A stretch of DNA of 5,108 nucleotides from an uncultured Chloroflexota bacterium (GCA_937864085.1 CALMIH010000034.1:1-5108); one strand, 5' to 3'; shown: positions 1-5,054, counted from the first letter of the stretch. Made by a program: numbers and translations. Notes: a model not told the origin generated them from the letters alone.

Positions 1-72
1 TGTTGCGGCGCCAGGCCAGAAGACAATGCGAGAGCGACCCTTCTCAAGATCAATGGAGGGAACGATGCGCAT
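1..72 (-). CDS. hisA: HisA-like phosphoribosyl isomerase, N-terminal fragment (runs off left edge)
   Basis: Twenty-four codons read leftward from an ATG at 72 and leave the window in frame. The protein begins MRIVPSIDLEKGR. This matches the first beta strand of HisA, the (beta/alpha)8-barrel isomerase that converts ProFAR to PRFAR in histidine biosynthesis; the family pattern is P-[AS]-I-D-L-x-x-G. Asp8 sits where HisA has its catalytic base. HisF begins differently (a Lys/Arg-rich RIIPCLD motif), so HisA fits better. The gene starts 13 bases after the stop of the threonine aldolase on the same strand, so the two are probably co-transcribed, and no separate promoter is visible. No clear Shine-Dalgarno is seen in the short gap. 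Only 24 residues are available, so the call rests on the motif alone. Confidence 0.68.
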   Translation of the reverse strand, partial: MRIVPSIDLEKGRSRIVFWPGAAT

Positions 73-85
73 CGGCTGCGCTGCG

Positions 86-1219
86 CTACGCGGTTTCGGT
101 CAGCGCTGCAGCTGTCGCCGCGATTGTCTTGCTGATCTCTTCGTCGCCGATTCCGTAGTGTGCGACGGCGCGGATCTGTCCGTGCGGATACGCAACCATC
201 AGCACGCCGCGCTTCTCAAGCGCATCAAGGAAGCGCGTTCGGCGCGCGATGCCGCCGGTCACCTTGAAGATCACAAAGTTTGTGGTGACGCGCGAAGGGT
301 CGAGTCGCTCGCCCTCTGGCTGTGCGATGTGGCCAGGTGAGACGATGTCGGGGAGCGCGGCAATCTCAGTGGCGAGGCGTCGTGCGTTGACATGATCTTC
401 AGCGAGTCGCTTGATGGTCCCCTCAGGGCCATCTGAAAGTGCAACAAGCCCCGCCGCGGCAAGGATGCCAACTTGGCGCATGCCACCGCCGAGCACCTTG
501 CGCGCGCGACGTGCCCTCCAGATGAAGTCTTTCTTCCCAACTACGACACTGCCGATCGGGGTAGCGAGCCCCTTGCTTAAGCAGAAGGTCGCACTCTCTG
601 CATCCTTAACCAAATCTCGCGCGCTGACGTTGAGTGCAACAACGGCGTTGAAGAGGCGCGCGCCATCTACATGAATCGGAATCCCGGTGGGCTTCAGCGC
701 CGCACGGAGCTCCTTCATGTACGCGGAGCTGATCGGTCGACTGAACGTGTGTGCGTGGCAGTTCTCAACAACGACAAGGCTCGTGATCGCTGAGTGCGGG
801 TCGGATGCGTCTTGGATCGCGTCCACCACGGCGTCAATTGGCATTTCGCCGTTCGGCAGCTCGTGCACTGGCCGAAGTCCGGCGCCAGCGACAACGGCGT
901 AGTTTGCCGCCTCGTCGTTCGGGATGTGCCCTTCGGCGGGGGTGATGATCTCGCCGCCGCGCGGGACATGCGCCATCACACTGACCAGGTTCCCCATCGT
1001 TCCAGAGGCCACGAAGAGCCCCGCCTCCTTGCCGAGTAGGTCGGCGGCACGCTCCTCGAGCTCGATGACGGTGGGGTCGTCCTCAAAGACGTCGTCGCCC
1101 ACCTCGGCGCTCGCCATGGCCCGGCGCATCTCGGGGGTGGGGTGGCTGACCGTGTCGGAGCGTAGGTCGATGCGGCCTGAGCCCCCCGCTCGTTTCGCCG
1201 CGTCAGCTCCATATCCCAT
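86..1219 (-). CDS. ltaE: Low-specificity L-threonine aldolase (PLP-dependent, fold type I)
   Basis: This 377-residue protein belongs to the beta-eliminating lyase/threonine aldolase family. Known members cleave L-threonine or L-allo-threonine to glycine and acetaldehyde, in the cytoplasm. Family landmarks appear in order: DLRSDTV (18-24), GTMGN (73-77, phosphate binding), His98 in AEGHIPNDEA where the family has a PLP-stacking His, HVDGARLFNA (183-192, with Asp185 for the PLP ring nitrogen), SKGL with Lys216 as the likely Schiff-base lysine, GGGMRQ (244-249), and a C-terminal IRAVAHYGI. Length is slightly above the usual 330-350. The extra ~16 residues before IDLRSDTV are Gly/Ala-rich and unlikely to be structured. 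The ATG at 1219 is favoured because a TAGGAT -10 box lies exactly six bases upstream, which fits a leaderless mRNA. It is followed at 13 bases by the hisA-like gene and is divergent from tRNA-Asp. Substrate stereospecificity cannot be read from the sequence. Confidence 0.93.
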   Translation of the reverse strand: MGYGADAAKRAGGSGRIDLRSDTVSHPTPEMRRAMASAEVGDDVFEDDPTVIELEERAADLLGKEAGLFVASGTMGNLVSVMAHVPRGGEIITPAEGHIPNDEAANYAVVAGAGLRPVHELPNGEMPIDAVVDAIQDASDPHSAITSLVVVENCHAHTFSRPISSAYMKELRAALKPTGIPIHVDGARLFNAVVALNVSARDLVKDAESATFCLSKGLATPIGSVVVGKKDFIWRARRARKVLGGGMRQVGILAAAGLVALSDGPEGTIKRLAEDHVNARRLATEIAALPDIVSPGHIAQPEGERLDPSRVTTNFVIFKVTGGIARRTRFLDALEKRGVLMVAYPHGQIRAVAHYGIGDEEISKTIAATAAALTETA

Positions 1220-1225
1220 AGTCGG

Positions 1226-1231
1226 ATCCTA
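1226..1231 (-). promoter_or_regulatory. -10 box (TAGGAT) for the threonine aldolase, leaderless type
   Basis: On the minus strand the sequence is TAGGAT, then CCGACT, then the ATG at 1219. This places the expected transcription start at or next to the start codon. No Shine-Dalgarno precedes the ATG. No convincing TTGACA-like -35 is seen. The same geometry occurs at 1361-1366 and 3278-3283. Confidence 0.5.
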
Positions 1232-1262
1232 CCCCCTCTGCTAGGCTTCGCAGTCCTGTCGC

Positions 1263-1339
1263 GGACCCGTGGTGTAGCGGCCCAACATGCCAGCCTGTCA
1301 CGCTGGAGATCGCCGGTTCGAATCCGGTCGGGTCCGCCA
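1263..1339 (+). tRNA. tRNA-Asp (anticodon GTC), CCA encoded
   Basis: A full 77-base cloverleaf can be folded by hand. The acceptor stem GGACCCG/CGGGTCC is perfect. The D stem is GTGT/ACAT with a 9-base loop, and the anticodon stem is CCAGC/GCTGG around the loop CTGTCAC with GTC at 1297-1299. A 5-base variable loop follows, then a T stem GCCGG/CCGGT around TTCGAAT. The discriminator base is G, as expected for bacterial tRNA-Asp, and CCA at 1337-1339 is encoded in the DNA. A TAGGCT at 1242-1247 could be its -10 box. It lies between the divergent threonine aldolase and the split-barrel gene, whose -10 box begins 22 bases after the tRNA end. Confidence 0.97.
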
Positions 1340-1360
1340 GGAAACTCCTTCTCCGTCGTC

Positions 1361-1366
1361 TACGAT
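1361..1366 (+). promoter_or_regulatory. -10 box (TACGAT) for the split-barrel gene, leaderless type
   Basis: TACGAT is followed by TCCCCT and then the ATG at 1373, the same six-base spacing as at the other starts in this window. There is no purine-rich ribosome binding site, and no clear -35 hexamer is seen. It allows transcription independent of the tRNA just upstream, though read-through from the tRNA is also possible. Confidence 0.5.
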
Positions 1367-1372
1367 TCCCCT

Positions 1373-2047
1373 ATGCCACGAGAGATCCCTGTCAGCGACG
1401 GCTTCCCGCCGAGCGAGCGCACACGCGTCCGCCGCCTCCCTGAGCGCGGCCTTTATGAGCGTAGTGAGATCTATCCAGTCATTGACTCCGCCCTCACCTG
1501 TACGGTGGCCTACCTCCTTGATGGTCGTCCGATCGCCACACCAACGGCCCACTGGCGTGATGGCGATCAGCTCTACTGGCACGGCTCGGCGGCAAGCCGC
1601 TTCTTGAAGAGCGTGGTTGGGACCGAAGTCTGCGTCTCTATCCACCTGATGGACGGCATCGTCTTGGCGCGCAGCGGCTTTGATAGTTCCATGAATTATC
1701 GCTCCGCGACACTCTTCGGCATCTGCGAAGAGATCACTGGCGCGGAAAAGGTGGCACAGCTCGATGCCTTCGTTGAGAAGCTTGTCCCTGGGCGATCAAA
1801 AGAGCTGCGCGATTCACACGACCAGGAATTGAAGGCGACCACGCTGCTCGGCATGAAAATTAGCGAAGCCTCTGGAAAGATACGCGACGGCAGCGTCCAC
1901 GATAACAGCGACGACGCAAAGGAAAAGATCTGGGCCGGCGTGTTAGAGATAGAGACGCGCTTTACAGGGTTGACGCCCGATGACGGGATGCCAGTGATCG
2001 CAGCACCATCGCAACTTTTGGAGAAGCTGATTGGGAAAAAGATCTAG
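1373..2047 (+). CDS. Pyridoxamine 5'-phosphate oxidase-like flavin-binding split-barrel protein (NimA-like)
   Basis: This 224-residue protein belongs to the FMN/F420-binding split-barrel superfamily, in the group that includes the nitroimidazole-resistance protein NimA (Pyridox_ox_2-type). Characteristic stretches, in order, are RRLPERGLYERSEIYPVIDSA (20-40), TAHWRDGDQLYWHGSAASR (58-76), the central LMDGIVLARSGFDSS.NYRS (92-111), and a C-terminal WAGVLEIE strand (187-194). These correspond to the family's R..RG.YD, lyvHGs..sR, DGlVLArS and hS.NYRSv motifs. Length is normal for the family (about 200-230). It has no signal peptide and is likely a cytoplasmic dimer. The family binds flavin or related cofactors and carries out reductive or oxidative chemistry on small molecules; the substrate here is unknown, and resistance to nitroimidazoles should not be assumed. 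Its stop TAG shares one base with the GTG of the next gene (TAGTG), so the two are translationally coupled. Confidence 0.88.
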   Translation: MPREIPVSDGFPPSERTRVRRLPERGLYERSEIYPVIDSALTCTVAYLLDGRPIATPTAHWRDGDQLYWHGSAASRFLKSVVGTEVCVSIHLMDGIVLARSGFDSSMNYRSATLFGICEEITGAEKVAQLDAFVEKLVPGRSKELRDSHDQELKATTLLGMKISEASGKIRDGSVHDNSDDAKEKIWAGVLEIETRFTGLTPDDGMPVIAAPSQLLEKLIGKKI

Positions 2048-2400
2048 TGTCGCTTCGCGTGAGCGCTAAGACGATTGACCAGGCGGCACTCGCTGCACTC
2101 GCCACACTGATGGTGAGTTGCGCACTTATTGTTGGCGACGCTACAGCGCCATCAGCAGGATGGGCCTGGCTCGGCGTTGCAGTCATTCTGCTTGTTGCGA
2201 ATGCGGCGCGCCTCAACGTTGGCGCACGACCATCGGAGCGCGGTATTGCCGTCGGTATCGCGGCCTTAGCACTTGCGCTGTTGCGCGTCACAGGGATCAT
2301 TGCGGAGGTGACGGTGCCGATCGCCGCGGTAACGGTGCTCGCGCCGTTGCTGGTCGTTTGGATCAACCGCCGGCGATCTGCTCCCCGCCGTCAATCGTAA
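2047..2400 (+). CDS. Small four-helix membrane protein of unknown function
   Basis: This 117-residue protein is not recognised. It shows four hydrophobic segments at about residues 12-31, 37-54, 66-84 and 87-106. Basic residues lie at the N-terminus (R4, K8), in the middle loop (R55, R61, R65) and in the tail RRRSAPRRQS. By the positive-inside rule both ends and the central loop face the cytoplasm. It starts at GTG, overlapping the stop of the split-barrel gene by one base. That implies coupled translation and a shared transcript, and possibly a shared function or membrane tethering, though this is inferred from position only. Its last 38 bases overlap the 3' end of the convergent reductase gene. 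The hydrophobic pattern and exact coupling support a real gene despite its small size. Confidence 0.75.
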   Translation: MSLRVSAKTIDQAALAALATLMVSCALIVGDATAPSAGWAWLGVAVILLVANAARLNVGARPSERGIAVGIAALALALLRVTGIIAEVTVPIAAVTVLAPLLVVWINRRRSAPRRQS

Positions 2401-3184
2401 TCGTATTCCCTGTCACCCAGTTCATCCCTGGTGCGGAGAGAGCCACAATGGCGCGACCAACATCATCTGGTGTGGTGAGTCGCTTCCCTGGATGCTTCTT
2501 CATCACCACGTCAATCCAGTCCTGACTTCCTGGGATCTTGCGTAGTGCTGGCGTGTCAACAACGCCAGGTCGCAGTGCGGTGACGGTGGCGCCAGGGACG
2601 AGTGTTGCGAGTTCAATCGCGAGCTGACGACAGTGCGCCTCTACTGCGGCCTTAGCGGCGGAGACGGCGCCGTACATTGGGACCGCTTTTGATGCACCTT
2701 CAGATGACGTCGCGAAGATGCGCGTGGTGCCGCCGATGAGCCCAGCGGCGTAGAGATCCTGAACCCAGTAGACGAGTGAGTGTGCCATCACGTCGGAGGT
2801 CATATCCATCTGCTTACGCGTGATCGTTGGGGTATCGCCAGACGGCAGGAAGGGCTGCAAACTGCCGAAGGCGAGCGAGTGCAGCACGATGCCGAGCTGT
2901 GGTTCGGCGCCAGCGGCGCGCGCGACGGCGAAGCGCTCGGAGAGCTGCGCGATCACTTCGGCGCGCTTCTCGTCATCGGCGGCGTTGCCACGGATATAGA
3001 GCGCCTCAACGCCAGTCGCCTTCACGGCGGCAATGGCAGCATCGAGCTTCTCGCCGCGGGAGCGACCGAGGTAGACGCCGCAGATGTTGTAGCCGGCCTC
3101 TGCGGCGTGGCGTGCCGAGGCCTCGCCGATACCACTGGAGGCGCCGAGCACGAGGGCCCATCGCTGCACGCTCTTCTCTCCCAT
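2363..3184 (-). CDS. Enoyl-ACP reductase-like short-chain dehydrogenase (FabI/FabL type)
   Basis: This 273-residue Rossmann-fold protein has the nucleotide motif LGASSGIG (13-20) after the first strand, HSLAFG (102-107), TSSEG (159-163), an active-site pair Tyr171 and Lys178 in YGAVSAAK, RPGVVDTPAL, and a C-terminal GNTITIDGGE. The Tyr-x6-Lys spacing and HSLAFG are hallmarks of FabI/FabL enoyl-ACP reductases; ordinary short-chain dehydrogenases have Tyr-x3-Lys. The GASSGIG motif is instead the classical one, as in Bacillus FabL. A role in reducing 2-enoyl thioesters with NAD(P)H, in fatty acid or related acyl synthesis, is therefore likely but unproven. A GTG at 3220 would add 12 residues. 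I chose the ATG at 3184 because it has a near-perfect ribosome binding site, and the Rossmann strand then begins at a normal distance. The gene is divergent from the deacetylase and convergent with the small membrane protein. Confidence 0.86.
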   Translation of the reverse strand: MGEKSVQRWALVLGASSGIGEASARHAAEAGYNICGVYLGRSRGEKLDAAIAAVKATGVEALYIRGNAADDEKRAEVIAQLSERFAVARAAGAEPQLGIVLHSLAFGSLQPFLPSGDTPTITRKQMDMTSDVMAHSLVYWVQDLYAAGLIGGTTRIFATSSEGASKAVPMYGAVSAAKAAVEAHCRQLAIELATLVPGATVTALRPGVVDTPALRKIPGSQDWIDVVMKKHPGKRLTTPDDVGRAIVALSAPGMNWVTGNTITIDGGEQIAGG

Positions 3185-3188
3185 CTCG

Positions 3189-3195
3189 ACCTCCT
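3189..3195 (-). promoter_or_regulatory. Strong Shine-Dalgarno (AGGAGGT) fixing the reductase start at 3184
   Basis: On the minus strand AGGAGGT is followed by CGAG and the ATG at 3184, a near-ideal distance. It lies inside the coding part of the longer GTG-initiated reading (start 3220) and argues against that start. It is the only canonical ribosome binding site found before a start in the window. Confidence 0.8.
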
Positions 3196-3277
3196 GCGCC
3201 TCTCGCTCGCTCGCGCCCACTCGGCGCTCTCTCTAGCGGTAGGGTAGCCGACCCGCGCGCCTCGCCGAGCCCCCGCG

Positions 3278-3283
3278 TACGAT
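3278..3283 (+). promoter_or_regulatory. -10 box (TACGAT) for the deacetylase, leaderless type
   Basis: TACGAT is followed by GCGTGG and then the ATG at 3290, giving the six-base spacing seen at 1361-1366 and on the minus strand at 1226-1231. No Shine-Dalgarno is present. It lies in the 105-base gap between the divergent reductase and deacetylase genes. Confidence 0.5.
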
Positions 3284-3289
3284 GCGTGG

Positions 3290-4927
3290 ATGGACGATGC
3301 AGGACGGCTCCTCCTCATGGCGGTGCATGCCCACCCAGACGACGAGACAATCAGCATGGGCGGCACCCTGGCGCACTACGCCGCCACGAACGCCGCCGCC
3401 CGAGGCGAAGCGACAGATGTGATCGTGGTAACTGGCACGCGCGGTGAGCTCGGCGAGATCGTTATCCCAGAGCGCGACACACCAGATGAACACGAGCGAC
3501 TAGGGGAGACACGCATGGGTGAGATCGCCGCGGCAATGCGCGCACTCGGCGTGACGCACTGGGAGAACCTCGGCTATCGCGACTCTGGAATGGATGGGAG
3601 TGAGGGGAACGCCGATCCACGCTCGTTTCACCAGCACATCACCACCGACCTTGACGCAGCAACCGAGTCTCTCGTGCGCCTCATTCGCAGTACACGTCCT
3701 GACGTGATCGCTACGTATGACGACTTCGGCGGCTACGGCCACCCGGATCACATCGCCGCCGCAAAGATCGCGCGCGAGGCGGCCGATGCGCACCGACGCG
3801 GCGGAATGCGAACTCGACGGCCCGCGCATCACGGGACCGACGACGTCATTGAAGATGCTGGGAGGCAGGGTGGTCGGCATGGTGGTGCAAATGGTGTTTC
3901 GCCGTCGGACGACGGCGCGCCCCGCAGCGTAGTCGAAGCGAATTGCCGCGCGCCAGCATCACGCCGCCGCGACCGACCAGCCATTGCGCTCGTTGAATGT
4001 GCGTTGCTCCATCATCTGCATCGTCGTCATCGCACATTCCAACCCATTACGATCCGCGCCATGCATCCTTCCGCGAGCCGTCTCTCTCCAGCCGACCGCG
4101 AACGCGTCATCGCCGTCAGCAAGGACATCAACGCCGACATCCTTCCCAACGGGCTCAAGTCTGAAGTCGGCGTCGTGCGTGACATCGTCGTCCCGTGTTC
4201 CTCCGGCAACATCGCGTGCCGCATCTATCACCCGGCGCAGTCCGCATCCCTCGGAACCGTGCTCCTGGTCCACGGCGGCGCCTGGATCGCGGGCTCGATC
4301 GACTTTCACGACAACATGGCGCGGCTGCTCTGTTCCACCAGCCGGGCCCATGTCGTTTCAATCGAGTATTCGTGCGCGCCCGCTGCGATGTATCCGACGC
4401 AGCTCGAGGAGATTCGCTCGGTCATCCGTTGGTTGAACAGCGCTGGGCCGAACGCGGTTTTGCAGCCTCGCCCCCTCGCTGTTTGCGGCGACAGCGCCGG
4501 CGGCAACATGGCTGCTGTCATCGCCCGCGAATCGCCGGCGAACTCCATCGCACTGGTCGCGCTCATCAACCCGATCGTCGATCTAACGCTCGCGCATCTC
4601 AAGGTTCCCGAAGTGCGCGTCTTCGCCGAGATGATGGTGAGCGCCTACTTGCCCAAAGACGCCGATGCGTCAGATCCGGGTCTCTCGCCGCTACTGGGCG
4701 CCGTGCCCGCGAGTCATCCTCCCGCGTTCATCGCGATCGGCGACTCCGACCCGTGGCGTGCCGAGCAGGAGCTCTACGCAGAGAAACTCCAGCGCGCGGG
4801 CGTGAAGCTCGAGGTGTTTCGCGCAGCCACAAGCCACCTCGGTCCCAACGCACCAGCGGCCACTCCGCTCGCAATCCCCACGCTCACCGCTGCGGCGCTG
4901 GCGATCAGGGCCGCGTTGGGCGGGTGA
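3290..4927 (+). CDS. Chimeric open frame: MshB/LmbE-type deacetylase N-terminus run into an unrelated alpha/beta hydrolase
   Basis: The frame is open for 545 codons but probably does not encode one natural protein. Residues 1 to about 166 are a PIG-L/LmbE deacetylase of the MshB/Mca kind, zinc enzymes that remove acetyl from N-acetylglucosaminyl compounds such as GlcNAc-inositol in mycothiol synthesis. Evidence is HAHPDDE (13-19, likely metal ligands His15 and Asp18, general base Asp17), TGTRGELGE (48-56), LGYRDSGM.G (94-103), NADPRSFHQ (107-115) and YDDFGGYGHPDHI (143-155, third ligand His154). MshB-type enzymes are about 300 residues, so the C-terminal third is missing. Residues ~169-257 are Arg/His/Gly-rich, resemble no domain, and lie opposite a serine dehydratase start and its upstream region. 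Residues 258-545 are a complete hydrolase with its own likely start at 4061. The start at 3290 is supported by the TACGAT box. A real fusion is possible but unlikely. Confidence 0.7.
   Translation: MDDAGRLLLMAVHAHPDDETISMGGTLAHYAATNAAARGEATDVIVVTGTRGELGEIVIPERDTPDEHERLGETRMGEIAAAMRALGVTHWENLGYRDSGMDGSEGNADPRSFHQHITTDLDAATESLVRLIRSTRPDVIATYDDFGGYGHPDHIAAAKIAREAADAHRRGGMRTRRPAHHGTDDVIEDAGRQGGRHGGANGVSPSDDGAPRSVVEANCRAPASRRRDRPAIALVECALLHHLHRRHRTFQPITIRAMHPSASRLSPADRERVIAVSKDINADILPNGLKSEVGVVRDIVVPCSSGNIACRIYHPAQSASLGTVLLVHGGAWIAGSIDFHDNMARLLCSTSRAHVVSIEYSCAPAAMYPTQLEEIRSVIRWLNSAGPNAVLQPRPLAVCGDSAGGNMAAVIARESPANSIALVALINPIVDLTLAHLKVPEVRVFAEMMVSAYLPKDADASDPGLSPLLGAVPASHPPAFIAIGDSDPWRAEQELYAEKLQRAGVKLEVFRAATSHLGPNAPAATPLAIPTLTAAALAIRAALGG
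3766..3793. other. Junction between two unrelated loci (chimeric joint)
   Basis: To the left, the plus strand encodes a conserved MshB-like deacetylase through GHPDHIAAAKIAREAADA. To the right, the minus strand encodes the start of an L-serine dehydratase domain, GPSSSHSAASVRIGRLARD. Each gene is intact up to this point and absent beyond it. In the interval itself both readings are plausible: KIAREAADAH on plus, VRIGRLARD on minus. The true joint therefore lies somewhere within about 25 bases shared by the two sources. This is what an assembly error at a short shared k-mer, or a microhomology-mediated rearrangement, would leave. Confidence 0.72.
3766..3880 (-). pseudogene. L-serine dehydratase (beta-type domain), N-terminal fragment cut by the junction
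   Basis: Reading leftward from the ATG at 3880, the protein begins MPTTLPPSIFNDVVGPVMRG and continues PSSSHSAASVRIGRLARDL (to residue 39). The pattern S[IV]F[DN]..GPVM.GPSSSH[TS]A...RIGR.AR is diagnostic for the N-terminus of the L-serine dehydratase beta domain. The family contains iron-sulphur enzymes that deaminate L-serine to pyruvate and ammonia. Beyond residue 39 the frame is the antisense of the deacetylase GGYGHPDH motif, so homology ends there. The rest of the gene, including the catalytic alpha domain with its cysteine ligands, is absent. If the joint is an assembly artefact the real gene is probably intact elsewhere. No Shine-Dalgarno precedes the ATG; an in-frame TTG at 3889 is an alternative start. 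It is divergent from the hydrolase at 4061. Confidence 0.72.
3900..3917. repeat. Perfect 7-bp inverted repeat with 4-base loop
   Basis: CGCCGTC and GACGGCG flank the loop GGAC. It lies 20 bases upstream of the serine dehydratase ATG at 3880 and downstream of that gene's candidate -10 box, so it would fall in the 5' leader. It could be an operator half-site pair or a leader hairpin. It could also be chance, since such short GC-rich palindromes are common in GC-rich DNA. Confidence 0.4.
4048..4053 (+). promoter_or_regulatory. -10 box (TACGAT) for the hydrolase, near-leaderless type
   Basis: TACGAT is followed by CCGCGCC and the ATG at 4061, so the spacing is seven bases here against six at the other starts. 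No Shine-Dalgarno is present. The box supports translation starting at 4061 and therefore supports the hydrolase being a separate gene, not the tail of a fusion. Confidence 0.45.
4061..4927 (+). CDS. HSL-type alpha/beta hydrolase (carboxylesterase/lipase-like)
   Basis: From its own ATG this is a complete 288-residue alpha/beta hydrolase of the hormone-sensitive lipase-like group, which hydrolyses carboxylic esters. Visible elements are the oxyanion-hole motif HGGAW (71-75), an IEYSCAPAAMYP stretch (101-112) matching the family's YRLAPE..fP, the nucleophile elbow GDSAGGN with Ser145 (143-149), Asp230 in GDSDPWRAE, and His259 in ATSHL. The Asp-to-His distance of 29 residues is usual for the family. 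Length (~290-320) and an N-terminal cap region before residue 60 are also normal. No signal peptide is evident, so it is probably cytoplasmic. The frame runs in from 3290, but the upstream residues are not hydrolase-like. The ATG at 4061 preceded by TACGAT marks the natural start. The natural substrate is unknown. A short tandem repeat follows the stop. Confidence 0.85.
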   Translation: MHPSASRLSPADRERVIAVSKDINADILPNGLKSEVGVVRDIVVPCSSGNIACRIYHPAQSASLGTVLLVHGGAWIAGSIDFHDNMARLLCSTSRAHVVSIEYSCAPAAMYPTQLEEIRSVIRWLNSAGPNAVLQPRPLAVCGDSAGGNMAAVIARESPANSIALVALINPIVDLTLAHLKVPEVRVFAEMMVSAYLPKDADASDPGLSPLLGAVPASHPPAFIAIGDSDPWRAEQELYAEKLQRAGVKLEVFRAATSHLGPNAPAATPLAIPTLTAAALAIRAALGG

Positions 4928-4942
4928 AGTTGAACGCGCGGA

Positions 4943-4965
4943 GGAACTCGCGGGGGAACTCGCGG
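4943..4965. repeat. Two tandem copies of an 11-base unit (GGAACTCGCGG)
   Basis: Identical 11-base copies occupy 4943-4953 and 4955-4965, separated by one G, so the period is 12. They lie 15 bases after the hydrolase stop, in the gap before the right-edge coding signal. Function is unknown; slippage duplication is the simplest explanation. Confidence 0.6.
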
Positions 4966-5054
4966 TTTCGGCTGATCCTCGAACCGACCACCCGTATGCG
5001 ACACGCGATCCCAAAGAAACACAGCTGCCCCCGATTGCTATCAAGGCCTTGATT

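Larger units (their letters stand above)
3881..4060. promoter_or_regulatory. Divergent intergenic region between the serine dehydratase fragment and the hydrolase
   Basis: This 180-base stretch lies between two divergent starts. Although open in one plus frame, its translation is Arg/His/Ala-rich and resembles no protein, so I treat it as non-coding. It contains a perfect inverted repeat at 3900-3917, a possible minus-strand -10 box TACGCT (3926-3931 on plus as AGCGTA) and the hydrolase -10 box at 4048-4053. Confidence 0.5.

Noticed and set aside
26..340. Plus-strand open frame across the hisA/threonine aldolase boundary
   Set aside because: It is antisense to two genes with clear family motifs, is rich in Arg and Cys, and has no recognisable domain or start signal.
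1298..1645. Minus-strand open frame ending in RTRPDSNRRSPA
   Set aside because: Its C-terminus is the antisense of tRNA-Asp, a known source of false protein annotations, and the rest is antisense to the well-supported split-barrel gene.
3185..3220. Longer reductase form starting at GTG 3220
   Set aside because: It adds 12 polar residues ahead of the Rossmann strand, and the AGGAGGT at 3189-3195 clearly serves the ATG at 3184.
2827..3447. Plus-strand frame of about 206 codons opposite the reductase
   Set aside because: It has extreme Arg content, is antisense to the reductase, and crosses a divergent promoter region into the deacetylase in another frame.
3846..4037. Minus-strand frame MCDDDDADDGATHIQ... 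in the divergent gap
   Set aside because: It has low-complexity Asp/His-rich ends, is in a different frame from the serine dehydratase start, and has no start signal; it reflects the repetitive catcatctgcatcgtcgtcat stretch.
4963..4986. Possible terminator hairpin after the hydrolase (CGGTT...AACCG)
   Set aside because: The stem is only 5-6 bp with a ~14-base loop and no T-run follows, so it is too weak to call.
4195..5052. Long plus-strand frame (285 codons) overlapping the hydrolase
   Set aside because: It is very Arg-rich, has no domain, and is a frame-shifted shadow of the HSL-type hydrolase, whose motifs are intact in the other frame.
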